Assembly: GCA_963971405.1 (NCBI GenBank)
Contig: OZ020490.1
Span: 23,523,464-23,587,463, forward strand
DNA: 64,000 nucleotides
Source of the DNA: Psococerastis gibbosa
Taxonomy: Eukaryota; Arthropoda; Insecta; Psocodea; Psocidae
Reading direction: 5' to 3'
Part shown: in pieces, positions 1 through 11,518 of the stretch
How the letters are laid out: the number at the start of each line of letters is the position of its first letter
Position numbering within the stretch: the first letter of the stretch is position 1
Position numbers and translations under genes: made by a program
Notes under the pieces: generated by a model
What the model saw: only the letters and a program-made list of their open reading frames with translations
Told to the model about the DNA's origin: nothing
Database searches by the model: none

Positions 1-495
1 TGAAGGTAGAAATCATCGATAGAAAAGTTTCGCAGAAATATTATTTTTTAGTCATTTTTCATTAAAATTAAGTTATTTTTATTTTTTTACCCCCAAAAGC
101 AAACTATCAAGGGGTAAGCGACCCCCCGCATTTTATCAACATTAAGAACGACTAGAATATATGTGAATTTAAAAGAAATCGTTGGAGCCGTTTTTGAGAA
201 ATAAATTTTTTTGACGTTTTTTGGAGTTTTTTGAGAATGAAACCCCCCCAAATTGAGTTAGCCCCAAATAAAAAAAATGTTCTCGATGTATGATTTTTGT
301 GAACCTACATGCCGAATTTCATCAAAATCGACCGAGTAGTTTGCCCGGAAATCGATGCACAGACAGACAGACATTTCGTAAAAACCACTTTTTTGGGTCC
401 CTGGGACCTGAAAACGTGTAAATCCGTTGAAATCTCGGAATCGAAAATTTCGACCATCACAAAGCTTTCCTTATACTACGTATAAATTGGAAAGC
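1..495 (-). repeat. Repeat family A, copy 1 (cut by window edge)
   Basis: Family A is a 0.9-1.0 kb repeat present eight times here. One end is TATAAATTGGAAAGC; the other is GAACCGGTCCGAGTTTACTC followed by a GCTTTCCAATTTATC motif, so the ends carry related inverted motifs. Between them lie a poly-C/G run, a conserved AT-rich body, and a (TCTG)n/(CAGA)n tract next to TTTCGTAAAAACCACTTTTT. This copy starts inside the body and ends at the GGAAAGC terminus. No coding capacity is seen. Superfamily unassigned. Confidence 0.75.
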
Positions 496-604
496 AACGA
501 GAAAAACAACAATAAGAATAAGAAGAACTCAAAACAGCATGGACTGTGCGAAGGCCTAATGCTGGGACCTTTGCCGGGCTAGCAGGTGAGACCTGAGACT
601 TTTT

Positions 605-1478
605 GTTTTCCAATTTATACGCGTAGTATAAGAAAAGCTTTGTGATGGTCGAAATTTTCGATTCCGAGATTTCAACGGATTTACACGTTTTCAGGTCCCA
701 GGAACCCAAAAAAGTGGTTTTTACGAAATGTCTGTCTGTCGCTCTGCTCTGTCTGTCGCTCTGTCGCTCTGTCGCTCTGTTGCTCTGTCTGTCTGTCTGT
801 CTGTTCGTCCATTTCCAGGCAAACTACCCGGCCGATTATGATGAAATTTTGCATGTAGGTTCACAAAAATCATACCTCGAGATCACTTTTTTTATTTTGG
901 GCAAACTCAATTTGGGGGGGGGGGGTTATTTTCAAAAAACTCCAAAGAAAAGGTCTAAAAACATTATTTCTCAAAAACGACTCCAACGATTTCTTTTAAA
1001 TTCGCATATATTTTAGTCATCAATTTTAACAAAATGCGGGGGGTCGCTTGCTCCTTGATAGTTTTCTTCTGGGGGTAAAAAAATAAAAATAACTCAATTT
1101 TAATGAAAAATGCGTAAAAAATATTTTTTCTGCGGAACCTTTCTATCGATGATTTCTACCTTCAGGTATGTTTTAGGTGTTCAATAGGGTAACAAAAACG
1201 GACAGGTTGTGTTCCCAAAAAAATATTTTTTGAGAAATTATGGAAAATTCACGCTCCAATACATTACGTGCCATGTGTCATTGTTACTGCTGTTACAATG
1301 TATTGGTCTGTTCGTTCCAGAATATGCCATTAAGTTTTAAGGGGTTTTTAATATATTGAGGTGCCCCCCCCCCCCCCCCGATGGAACTGGAAATTATTTC
1401 CTATGAAATTACACTTGTCTATATCTGCTAATTTATAAATTGGACAGCATGTTCGAGTAAACGCAGACCGGTTCTTTT
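605..1478 (+). repeat. Repeat family A, copy 2, nearly full length
   Basis: Runs from TTTTCCAATTTATAC to ACCGGTTCTTTT. It contains a (TCTG)-rich tract at 729-805, a G-run at about 914-926 and a C-run at about 1364-1379. It lies in opposite orientation to copy 1, about 110 bp away, so the pair could form a large foldback. Confidence 0.8.
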
Positions 1479-1479
1479 G

Positions 1480-1652
1480 AAAGTGGCAAGGGATGGCTGG
1501 GACCTTATGCTACAGGGGAGTTTATTCCACTCCCTTGTAGTTTGGACGAGAAAAGCTTCGCCATATTGGCTAGTTTTATGTCGAGCAATTTTAAAAATAG
1601 GTCGTGGTCTTTCTGAAAGTAGACGTAAGCCTACTTGTATTGAGTGACCCAT
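1480..1652 (-). pseudogene. LINE reverse-transcriptase ORF, extreme C-terminal fragment
   Basis: The minus strand reads through a motif typical of the last residues of non-LTR retrotransposon ORF2 proteins: ARHKTSQYGEAFLVQTTREW followed by NKLP and, a few residues on, SLATFKR. The pattern R-x-F-x-x-R-T-x-x-x-W-N-x-LP-x-x-(V/I)-x-x-x-x-S-L-x-x-F-K is common to CR1/L2/Jockey-type elements. The catalytic domains are absent, as expected for a 5'-truncated insertion. It abuts the end of family A copy 2. Confidence 0.65.
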
Positions 1653-1719
1653 TGAGCCTTGCCCGATGCCAACGACCCCATGTGTTTTCGGACATTATTC
1701 CGCATTAATTCTTGGCCAC
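1653..1719. repeat. Repeat family E fragment
   Basis: ATGCCAACGACCCCATG and TTTTCGGACATTATT match 52670-52710. Confidence 0.45.
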
Positions 1720-2022
1720 TGGTCTGTTTCTTAAGTCTTAACTTGAGGCCCCCCCAAGGGCAGACTCCTTCACGTCAGGGAGAGGGGAATTGGCTGTTAG
1801 GGTGGACCTCCTGATTATAGTGGATTCCGAACCACTTTGGGAACATATTAAAGTCACACGATTAATTCGGAGGTGACCAGGAGCCAGGACTCGACACTCA
1901 CTTAAATTGACTGCTAGTCTCAGAGATTTATCATGTCCCACCGTGTTCCCCTGCCGAAGCTGTGCACACTACCAAGTTTACTGCAGTTTGGAACAGGCTC
2001 TGATCTTATCGATTCAACTTGG
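1720..2022 (-). repeat. SINE-like family S4
   Basis: Shared block with 9124, 16450 and 23127: GTGTGCACAG, GGGGAACACGGTGGGACATG, a T-arm-like hairpin AGTGGTTCGGAATCCACT, TATAATCAGGAGGTCCACCC, then GAAGGAGTCTGCCCTTG. Confidence 0.65.
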
Positions 2023-2739
2023 CTAATACTTGTTTACTAGATGATTTGTCGGACTTTATTCAAACGCCCTCTTTGCTGGGTTCTTCGACAATCGAAAGAT
2101 AAATGGCCTTATGGCTATTAGAACGGTCCAATGTTTTAGGATAAGCTGAATGTTGGCAGCAGATAATAAATTATCTTTGGACATCGATTTACGAAGACAA
2201 GTAGATGGTTGGAGCTACCCTAAGTTAACAATGAAAGCAAGCAGTAGACTGCTCATTGATGTGTTTGCCATTGTTTTGGAGACGCGTCACGCGTGTCATG
2301 TTGATAAACAGGGAATGGCTGGAGGGAGGCTACATGATAAATTATAGCCCGTGTAAACACAGCATGTCTCCCGGAAATTCCAGCAATCAACATAACGAAT
2401 GATTTCGACATTTAATAATCAGAATATGTGTATTTTGGGTTTATATTTCCTGCCTAGAGTTTACCCAAAGTGAAACACAGTGTGTATATATACTGTGTAT
2501 ATGATTTAAGAGATCGTACTATGTATGTAAGCCTATCATTCAAATGACACATTTAATAGTAATTTTATTAAGTTGTATTTTGGATTTTGAAAATATATAT
2601 AAGATTTCACGTGTTAAACTCGGCCGTAGCGCAAAATTACAGAACACTATTAGGCCGATATACACGTGGCACGCGAGAGTCACGGACGAGTTTTGTCATT
2701 TTAGCAATTCGATTTTTAAAAAATGTGTCGGTTGTAGTA
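2023..2739. other. No recognised feature
   Basis: Unique-looking sequence with a 65-codon frame (2150-2347) that I cannot assign; no repeat family shared within the window. Confidence 0.5.
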
Positions 2740-2812
2740 CTGGTAAGTGGGCAAACAGTTGTATAACCACCCCCCCCCCCCCAAAAAAAATTCTAACTAC
2801 GCCACTGATTAG
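2740..2812. mobile_element. hAT-type terminal remnant with C-run
   Basis: A C-run (2769-2782) then TTCTAACTACGCCACTG, the inverse of a CAGTGGCGTAG left end. The other end is lost. Confidence 0.4.
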
Positions 2813-2872
2813 GGGATCCTCATTATTGATTTCGGCTCTATTTGAGATGTTGGGGCAGCAATATTCCACCTA

Positions 2873-3261
2873 CTGCAGCCTGATCGAGGCGATTATAATA
2901 CCGGGTTTAAAAAATAAATACCCTAGGATTATAACTGTAAACAAACAAATTTTAAATAAATAAATAAATAAATAAGGACTTTTTTGTTCAATTACTAAGC
3001 AAACCTATAAGCCCTCTCTTACACTCAACTAGGAAGACCCGGGACCGCCTGCTTTACATGCCCTCCGAAGCATGGCCAGAAAATGTAGGTAGTGTGAGAC
3101 TCGAACCAACAACCGTTCGGGTGAAAGTCAGAGTCCGTACCACTAGTCTAAATGTCCTGACTTTGAATAGCACTTTCCATTATAAAATTATATTGTTTAC
3201 ATTTTTAATACCAGGGGATTAAATAAATACCGGTATTATAATCGCCTCGATCAGGCTGCAG
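2873..3261. repeat. Inverted-repeat family D, split by SINE S2
   Basis: Left end CTGCAGCCTGATCGAGGCG then ATTATAATACCGG; right end the same inverted (TATTATAATCGCCTCGATC, AGGCTGCAG). Internal GTAAACAAACAAATTTT and TTGAATAGCACTTTCC. No clear target duplication. Confidence 0.7.
2954..3161 (-). repeat. SINE family S2 inside a D-family element
   Basis: Minus strand: an A-box-like TAGACTAGTGG and B box GGTTCGAGTC, then a conserved body (CATGCTTCGGAGGGCATG, CTTAGTAATTGAAC) and a (TTTA)n tail at 2954-2974. It splits a D element between TTTT and TTTGAATAG, so it is younger than D. Confidence 0.75.
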
Positions 3262-4423
3262 GTCAAGGTATGAAATACCCGTTAGCGTGGGTGGGCTCCA
3301 AACCCACAAAAAAAATGCCTATTTTGAAAAGTCTCGAACATCAGCCTTCCGGTTCATAGCCCAGTTATTTACCACAGGACTATACCGGTTCCTTGCGTAG
3401 GTTAAAGATTGCATTTATATCTTACTACATAGTCACCGACACTCCTTCCCCTATGGGATTTCTCATTGTCCAATTACAAATACCTATTTATACAATACCA
3501 GCCGCACCTATATGGAAGCGCAGCCTGCATTGTAAATACTAGTAAATCCGTAGTGTTAATCAGCCAAATAAATTGGACTGCAATAGCATTCATCGTGTCG
3601 TTTTATTATAAGTATGTGGGACGCTAGTGTGCCATCGCCCTTGCTCCGATTGCTTGGAGACCCACGTGGCCACACCCATTTAAATCCATGCAACGGGTTA
3701 AGCCCCAAATAATAAACATGTAGCTTTATTGGTACTGCACGTGTGGCGTAGCCGGGGGACAGTGTACAATTTTATTGCTTTCCAATTTTTTATCTGATTT
3801 TTGCGTATTGTGCATACATATGTACATATCGCTACTTCGAAAGAAAAAAGACACAACTCACAAATTGTTGATTTTGACTTAATAACGCTAAAGTATTTTT
3901 AAAAAATATATATTTTGAGGTAATGTATATTTTCCGCGCGAGGGCAGTTGTGTCGTTTTCTATTGGCGGGAACTTTCAGCCAGCCTAATTCGTTATGAAG
4001 AAAAATATTCACTTCAATTTCTGTAAATTGATTGATAGATTTAGAGTTGTGCCCTATTTCTTCCGAAGTAGCGATATGTAGAATTAAACTGTGAAAACTG
4101 GACTTGCTTTACTCTACCAGAACCAACAGTCACAACGCTGGTCTCTGACAGGGAGTTAGACCCCCCCTGTAGAGGGGGGGAGGGTTAAGTAAAGAGCAAG
4201 AAAAATAAAATACGAAAGGCTGATACAATCCAATATACGCAAGTGCATGATCCATGATTTCGGCCGCCTCTAGGCAGCGACAATCACACGCTCGATGAAC
4301 TCTATAATTTACTTTACCTATAATCTCTATGACAATATTGACAACTACTGTACTACACAACACAATGTTGACATTAACGGCATCCAGATCCGCTGCGTAG
4401 TGACCGTTTTAGTAACTCAAAAT
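3262..4423. other. No recognised feature
   Basis: AT-rich unique sequence; a short G/C-run hairpin at about 4160-4190 is the only structure noted. Confidence 0.5.
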
Positions 4424-4652
4424 TATAGTATAAGGAAAGCTTTGTGACGGTCGAAATTTTCGATTCCGAGATTTCAACGGATTTACACGTTTTAAGGTCC
4501 CAGGAACACAAAAAAGTGGTTTTTACGAAATGTCTGTCTGTCTGTCTGTCGTTCTGTCTGTCTGTCTGTCTGTGCGTCGATTTCCGGGCAAACTACTCGG
4601 TCGATTTTGATGAAATTGGGCATGTAGGTTCACAAAAATCATACCTCAGAAC

Positions 4653-4683
<31 letters not shown>

Positions 4684-5298
4684 GGCTAACTTAATTTGGG
4701 GGGTTTTATTCTCAAAAAACTCTAAAAAAAACGTCTAAAAAAATTATTTCTCAAAAACGGCTACAACTATTTCTTTTAAATTCACATATATTGAAGTCGT
4801 TATTAATGTTAACGAAATGCGGGGGGTCGCTTGCCCCTTGATAGGTTGCTTCTGGGGGTAAAAAAATAAAAATAATTACATTTTAATGAAAAATGACTAA
4901 AAAATAATTTTTCTGCGTAACCTTTCTATCGATGATTTCTACCTTCAGGTATGTTTTAGGTATTAAATTAAGTATCGAAACCGGACAGGTTGCTTTCCCA
5001 GAAAAGTATTTGGTTTTGAAAAAAAAAATGTCTTTTTGAAAAAATGATAGAAAATTCACCCTCAAATGCATTGCGTGCCTGCCAGTATTGCTGTGTGGTA
5101 ATGTGTTGGTCTGACCTATCTAGAATTTACCTCACCTCCAGTGACGTCAGGTGGACCCCCCCCCCCCCCCCCCCCCCCCGAGATATCGGAAATTTAACCA
5201 TTAGGAAAATTATTTACCATGAAATTACTAATTTTCTCTATCTACTAATTTTGATAAATTGGAAAGCATGTTCGAGTAAACTCGGACCGGTTCTCTTT
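4424..5298 (+). repeat. Repeat family A, copy 3
   Basis: The GGAAAGC end is slightly truncated (starts ATAGTATAAGG). A T-run of about 28 nt (4656-4683) sits where other copies have a shorter A/T tract. A C-run lies at about 5156-5179, and it ends ACTCGGACCGGTTCTC. Confidence 0.8.
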
Positions 5299-6233
5299 TA
5301 ATTTTGTGGGCCCTACACCAGTACACCGATAATTAATAGATTATAATAGGCCTTACTTTCTCAGTTTTTATCTAAAGGGTCTGACGGTGAAAAAGGTTAT
5401 TTTTGCCTATTTTAGCCATTAAACATTACCCAAAATCGCTTCTTGGTAATGGGGAGAAGGAGTAGAGTTTGACACCAACACTGAGCAGAGAGACTCATTC
5501 CGGGAAGGCTTGGCCTTTATCGTCTCTGTTTAGACATTTTCACGTAAACATTGTACTGTAGATGACATCATTCACTCGCGCGCCCTTTACAAACAAAATG
5601 TATTCTCTTGCCGTCTGAAGATTAAAAGGCAATCGGAGAGGAAAAAACCTTATATGTGTAAAAAAAAAAAAAAATATCTCATGACATATACCATACACTG
5701 TACCTACCTACAAGTTATATCGTTCTGTATTGTGGTATTGTGTTTTTTTTTCTTCTTCTTTTTTTCTCATGTTTATGGTGGGTTTTTTCTTTTTTAGGGA
5801 GATTCATCTACCTATTGAGACGGCGACCAATTTTCAACTTCCGGAAAATTTCTTCACAACTTTTCATTTCATGACCTCCTAAGCATGAAACCACCCTCCG
5901 TTCAAAAGGTTATATGTATGTATGTATATCGATTTTAGGAAACACTCTAACTTCCGTAAATATTATCTGATTTTGGTGAAACTTGGCACAAAAATTGATC
6001 ATACAAATGTCTAGATCGAGTTCGTTAACCAGCTATATCCACTATTTAGTTCCAAGATGGCGCGGACGATTAAAACCTTATTTAATTCATATCTCAGTTA
6101 ATATTGGTCACAGAGGAATGAAATAAAATCTGACTGATAGCCCGTATTATTATCTATAATAATAGTAATCAACACTTTTTACGACTAATCAACGGTTTCA
6201 AGTTGGCGTCCAGTCAAATTGAAAATAATTTAA
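5299..6233. other. No gene seen; simple tracts
   Basis: A-run at about 5660-5675, T/C-rich tract at 5743-5770 and (TATG)n at 5923-5940. The stretch around 5940-6060 (GATTTTGGTGAAACTTGGCA) looks repeat-derived but has no second copy here. Confidence 0.45.
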
Positions 6234-6236
6234 TAA

Positions 6237-6652
6237 GGTGCCCATTCCACATATACGTACAACGTCAATGAAAATTATGAAATTGAAGGGCATTTCAATT
6301 TTACTCTATGCCATTGTTAAAATTGATCAATGATCAATTGATAATAGAGTAAAATCACAAACAATGAAACAAACAATCTAAAATTAAAAAATGGCGTCAT
6401 GTGATATGACAAGTACAACTATTTTAATTGATTTCTCTAAAAAGAAAGCATTTCTGTGTAAAAATTATAATAAGGATTAAATAATAAGGCGACGAAGAAA
6501 ACAAATACAATTTCAAAAATTTGGCGCATACGCTTCAATTGAAAATTGTCAATTTTTGAAAAACATATGGAATGGCCCCCATCAATGAGAAATTGAAATG
6601 TCCTTCAATTTCATAATTTTCATTGACGTTGTACGTATGTGAAATGGGCGCC
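6237..6652. mobile_element. PIF/Harbinger-like MITE, TAA duplication
   Basis: TIRs GG(T/C)GCCCATTCCACAT against the same inverted (GAAATGGGCGCC), extending through CAACGTCAATGAAAATTATG. Flanked by TAA at 6234-6236 and 6653-6655. No ORF. A second copy lies at 25874. Confidence 0.8.
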
Positions 6653-7190
6653 TAAGTAAATGTTCATAGTCGTCATTGTGGCTCGAAATTTGGAACACAA
6701 GAGTGTTTTGTGTGTTGATGTTGTGGTCGGGAAAAGAATGAAGTTTTTTTTTTAACGTACATATTGTACATAGATAGCGTAGCATAGAGGAAAAGCCGGC
6801 GCTTGCACATTATCTCCCTACACCTGATCGGCCAGAGCCGAAAGGGAATTTTTGCATTTTTACGTATCATATTATTCTAACATTCTAAACTGTTTTAAAT
6901 TAATAGGGGGGCCCAGCACTCGTTAATCCTATTCCAATTAATGTAGTATGCTGTTGACCTGATGTAATGCTGTAAAATTAATATATAGTATTACAGGCAT
7001 ATTATATCAGTCGCAGAGTTGTCAATAATATCAGGACAAACAAAAGGAATCATTCTGAGTATTTCTGATATATGAAGTATACCCGTTTTGCTCACACTAA
7101 TTGGATAAATGAAGTTATCGGTACAAACAACGATTGGTGTGGTAGTGAGGTAGTCCCGCGGAAGGAATTCAAGAACTGTGGCCAATTGGT

Positions 7191-7320
7191 GTCAATCGTC
7201 AATGAAAAATTGAAAAATCACGTAACAATGACGTAAATTGACGTGGTAGCAGAATTTTTAGTATGTCTTTAATGTCTGCTAAAACGTCATTTTTCAATTT
7301 TTCATTGACGATTGACGGAT
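7191..7320. mobile_element. Small foldback element
   Basis: Arms GTCAATCGTCAATGAAAAAT and its inverse (ATTTTTCATTGACGATTGAC) enclose a core AGCAGAATTTTTAGTATG, TCTTTAATGTCTGCT shared with the foldback at 9352. Confidence 0.6.
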
Positions 7321-7329
7321 TGGAATACC

Positions 7330-9107
7330 CGCCTAAGTGAAGGCCACATGTCATATATAAAATTTGTAGATGAGCATTTCTGCTAATTTAGGAATATTTT
7401 TGGCGGATCTACAAGCGATAGTCCCTGTGAAAATCTACTTTATACAAAAAACACGTAGTTCTCCAATTTGCTTTAAAAAAAACTTTTTTTTTGTTTACTG
7501 ACCATAGAAGGGCTGCAATGAATTCAAAACTGTCCCTTTTTGCTGTAAAAAACCAACAGTTTGGTGAAAATGAACTCGTGGTTTGCTTTGGGGACGTTTT
7601 TCACTTTTTTTTCAGAAATCAGACACATTCACGTGCGCTGCCTATGATACTGTAAGCATATGCTAACTTTCACAATAAGTTGTACCAAGCATAACTTATT
7701 AAGGCCAAGCCGGAGAGTTGTGACCTTGAGCGTTGAGTGATGAATACATAGAAATGTAATAGAACTGGAGCCGCGGGGGCCAACTATCAGAGATAAGTAC
7801 CAACGCAAAAAAATATCGAAGTTTTACACATTGCAGCATAGCAAAGCGGATACCTGGACCCGGTCAAAAACTCGGTAGTTTAGTAGTTAGCTTGTGCAGG
7901 CTATTTCCCCGCCGAATTGCGTACTTATCTTGTGCAGGCTACACTAGCAGCCATATTGATAACGGTCTCTAGCCACGGGATGGTTGAATATCCATTTTAT
8001 AAACAAAGCCCCGCGACGCGTACCTGTTCCGTATTTCACCTGTATTATTTCAAATAATTGCAGTTTTACATATTGCTGGCGTTTTACAGTCAAATTATGT
8101 GTTCATATTTCCAGGCATATGCATTTAATTACGAAAGTTGGAGGTTTTTCTTCCCTGTGGGGCACGTAAAAATGTTCTAAGAGGTATGTTTTTAAATGCT
8201 TCATGCACGAATTTGAGACCTATAGTAATAGTAATTTTAGTTTGGCTGGATAGCTTAAGCATGTCTACGCGTATACTTGTCCCTCCTATCGATTATTACT
8301 ATGCCCCTGCGGTTTAAAACGTGTATTAGTAACCCCCTGCAAAGTCACGTGGCCCCCTCCGGTTTGGCCTTAACGCAATGACCACACAATTTTCAATGCA
8401 TTTAATTTTTAATGTAAATTTTGTAAGGTTTCATAAGGACTACTAGAGGATACCGAATACGGATATGCATTAGAACAAAGGGGTGCCGTCTTATATTCCT
8501 TATGAAAACTTTCCAGAAGTTGGTGGGACTGGGCCTAAATCCGTTGAATCTTTTCTTCCTCACTGAGTTTAAATGTCCCTCCTAAAAGGTAACCGACGTC
8601 AGAAATCACAATGAACTCTAGCTTATACCTACAATACAGTTTATAGTGTTGTCACATGAATAATAAATGGCGCGGTTGTCACAATGCTAATGTCTATTCA
8701 AACAGACTCATTATCAGCCAAGTACGATGCCAGGTCACGCCATGCGTTCAATTCAAGGTACGACTGTCTTGAGAACGACGTGTCCTTCAGAAAGTTGCTG
8801 AAATCGAGAGTACAGATACAGGTATTGGTAAAATAATTGATAAAGAAGTTCAGGAAAATATTGAAATGTCCCAAAACATTGATACTCAGTTCATATCTTA
8901 TGAGAGATCAGTCAGTCGTGAACAAGGTAATATCATGTTATGAGTTGGAGTTTAACTTCAGACCGATGAGGCGTGTATGGTTGTCACTCGTCAAAGAGAC
9001 GTTAAATTGGATTTCGCATTGGGTTGTTCATTGATGGAACAGAAGGATTGGAATTGGGGCATATTCCGTGTCACTGCTTTATTTCATTCTTTTCATATTC
9101 TGATTTT
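7330..9107. other. No recognised feature
   Basis: About 1.8 kb with only short frames and no internal repeats recognised; one of the longer unique blocks. Confidence 0.5.
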
Positions 9108-9123
9108 CAACTTTTGTAAGGGA

Positions 9124-9286
9124 GTGGTTCGGAATCCACTATAATCAGGAGGTCCACCCTATTAGTCAACTCCCCTTTCCCCGAGGTGAAACAGTCTACC
9201 CTTAGGGTGCCTCAAGTTAACAAACAGACTCACTCCACCCGCCAGGCTGACAGGGTTGCTTAAAAGTAGGCAGGCGTTAGAAACAA
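9124..9286 (+). repeat. SINE-like family S4, 5'-truncated, with 16-bp target duplication
   Basis: Flanked by perfect 16-bp direct repeats CAACTTTTGTAAGGGA at 9108-9123 and 9287-9302. The insert starts at GTGGTTCGGAATCCACT and ends with GGCTGACAGGGTTGCTTAAA and TAGGCAGGCGTTAG. A long perfect duplication is what LINE-driven retroposition leaves. Confidence 0.8.
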
Positions 9287-9351
9287 CAACTTTTGTAAGG
9301 GACACCCGCGGAGAGGAAAAACCTGAGAAGTATACAAAATCAAATTGCATA

Positions 9352-9490
9352 GGCGCAAAGTCCACCGACCTCGATAGTGATAGTGATAGTGATATTGACA
9401 TGGTGGCAGACATTTTTAGACTGTCTTTAATGTCTGTCCCACGTCAATATTACTATCACTATCACTATCGAGGTCGGTGGACTTTGCGCC
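9352..9490. mobile_element. Foldback MITE built on (GATAGT)n
   Basis: Arms of about 58 nt pair nearly perfectly: GGCGCAAAGTCCACCGACCT, then CGATAGTGATAGTGATAGTG, inverted at the right end. Flanked by ATA at 9349-9351 and 9491-9493. The loop GGCAGACATTTTTAGACTG resembles that at 7191. Confidence 0.75.
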
Positions 9491-9779
9491 ATAGGAGATA
9501 TCGATAGTAAAGCTATCATTGAGGAATTATATTAGTAGAAAGAAGGAATGTTCATTTAAATTTCGAAATACAGAGTGTCGCCGATGTGCTATAAAATGGA
9601 ACTTGATTTGTAAAAAAAAAAAAAAAAAAAAAAAGAATGGGGTTATAACAGATTACCTAGCCTAGCCTCATATTTGGGGGGGGGGAGTCATACATTATAG
9701 GGTATTAATTTGGATTTGGATTAAGTTTTTTTTCTTGTATGGGGTAGGAAGCAAGTCTTTGAAGCTTCAAACAGAACAT

Positions 9780-9912
9780 TAGGCACCCATCTCACCTTAA
9801 TACTGTCAAACGGTCAAAGGTTAGCTGGTAGAGTAGCCCTTCGGGGCTAAAGCTCGCCTAATATAAAGACGTTTTTCATTTCATTTCATTCATTTCATTT
9901 CAAAACCTTAAG
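9780..9912 (+). repeat. LINE/SINE 3' end with (ATTTC)n tail
   Basis: A hairpin TAGCCCTTCGGGGCTA, then AGCTCGCCTAATATAAAGACG, ends in a TTTCATTTCATTTCATTC-type tract. This is the layout of CR1-clade 3' termini. Confidence 0.5.
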
Positions 9913-10489
9913 GCGCAGATTATAATTATTATTACGTCAAGTGGCAGTCCATTTCGTGGGCTTGGACAACATTTTACAAATTTGGAAAATCAGATTATAC
10001 CTTGCACGCGTACCTTACAAGTCAGAGTCACGAAAACTTCATGAAAAAATTCCTAATTTACCGTAGGTCTAGCGCAAGTCATAATTTAATTAAGAGTATC
10101 CAATGAAAAGACACAGCCTTAATTACGACGGTTGTGCTGACTGTACCTGTACGTTTAGGTTCATAAGTGGCATACCAAATTGAAGGTGCCAAAAAGAGCT
10201 TCTTTCATTTGATACGTAACTTGGTATAGGTTTGAAAAATCCGAGATTCCATCTATTCCATCTATGACCCCCCCCCCCCCCCCCAAGAAGCCCCATTTTC
10301 AGCCACCCGAAATATATTTTACCCCTCTAAACATTTTTCTTTAGATTTACTTATTAAAATATTATGGTGGAGTGGGGCACGGGGAGGGGAGGGGGGAGCC
10401 GTGGTGGACACAGGGGGGGGGGGGGTCACCGGTCACGGGAATCTTGATCCCCCAATTTTAAAAATGACAACAACATACCTGTAATTTTT

Positions 10490-10660
10490 TTAACGTGAAA
10501 TATGAAAAGTGTTATTGTAACATTAATACTTTCTTTAAATGATTTCGTTTCGTTCTATTTTACCAACCGGAATTGTTCTGTTCAGAAAAACTAAATCAGT
10601 TACTTAAATTAAATACCGTATTGTCTTTATGCTCAGTTAATGCCTGAGGCGTGATGACCT
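10490..10660. repeat. Repeat shared with 29480-29640 (inverted)
   Basis: AAATATGAAAAGTGTTATTG, CGTTTCGTTCT, GTTCAGAAAAACTAAATCAG and TACCGTATTG correspond to the reverse of the 29.5 kb region. C-run follows at about 10661-10673. Confidence 0.5.
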
Positions 10661-10799
10661 CCCCCCCCCCCCCTAAATAATAAAAAAAACTACAAATATT
10701 AACAAAATTCAATATAAACAAACAGTAGTAAGCCAGCTGGCTTCGAAGAGGAAGCGCTTCAATTAAATCATATACATTGGTTCTGTTCTTTCTATATTT

Positions 10800-10845
10800 C
10801 TACTTAATTAAAAAAAAATAACCGACCAATATATAGCTACGGCCT
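10800..10845. mobile_element. hAT-type terminal remnant
   Basis: TAGCTACGGCCTTG is the right-end motif of the CAAGGCCGTAGCC family. No partner left end is visible nearby. Confidence 0.35.
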
Positions 10846-11083
10846 TGGGAGGGGGGGGAGACCGTTCAGTGGTACAGGGTGTAGGGAAACTTATCATAAG
10901 GAAGGGGGAAGTCCTGCGGATTACACCACCCCATCTAAGAGATAATAAAGCTAATGGCCGGATAAGGGGCCGGTCATCGTTAGATAAAGTGTTATAATGG
11001 CGCTTTAAATAGGTTATCGTATGCAATGGTGTTGAGGCCAACGGGTATTCGCACACTGCTCCTTTTACAGGAGCCGTTCCCAG

Positions 11084-11318
11084 CAGTGCCGGATTAATCC
11101 ATGGGCACTTGGAGCACAGGCCCACGGCCCCCAAAAATACCTAAAATTCCGGCCCACACAAACGCTACTTTTTTTTTAATAAAAAAATTTGAAAGTTGAA
11201 AAAAAATTTCAAACAAAGTTTTGAAATTGGTGGGAAGTTAAGCGTTTTTTTTTTCTGCAATGTTGTTAAAATGCCCACACCATTTTTCTGGTCTGTTACA
11301 GGGGTTAATCCGGCACTG
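11084..11318. mobile_element. hAT-like MITE
   Basis: CAGTGCCGGATTAATCC / GGTTAATCCGGCACTG. Flanks GTTCCCAG and GTTCCCGG (7 of 8). 235 bp, the same length as its relative at 52330. Confidence 0.85.
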
Positions 11319-11518
11319 GTTCCCGGAGCAAATCTATTATCAGTTACCACAGAAGGGCCGGGGCAGATTAATAAAAAAATTAATTAACTTACACTAGATA
11401 ACAATGGGTTTACAGTGGGAATTAAAATAATAATGTTCTTTATTGTTATAATCCCCTGACCCTGACCGCTGACCCCCCCCCCCTAAATTGGAGGCAAAAT
11501 CCGCCCTTGCGGCCAAGG

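Noticed and set aside
642..1016. Open frames rich in CLSVCLSVCLSV (also near 4444, 16006, 55855, 56009, 57634, 57650)
   Set aside because: These are readings of the (TCTG)n/(CAGA)n tract and conserved body of repeat family A; the same text recurs in every copy and in both strands.
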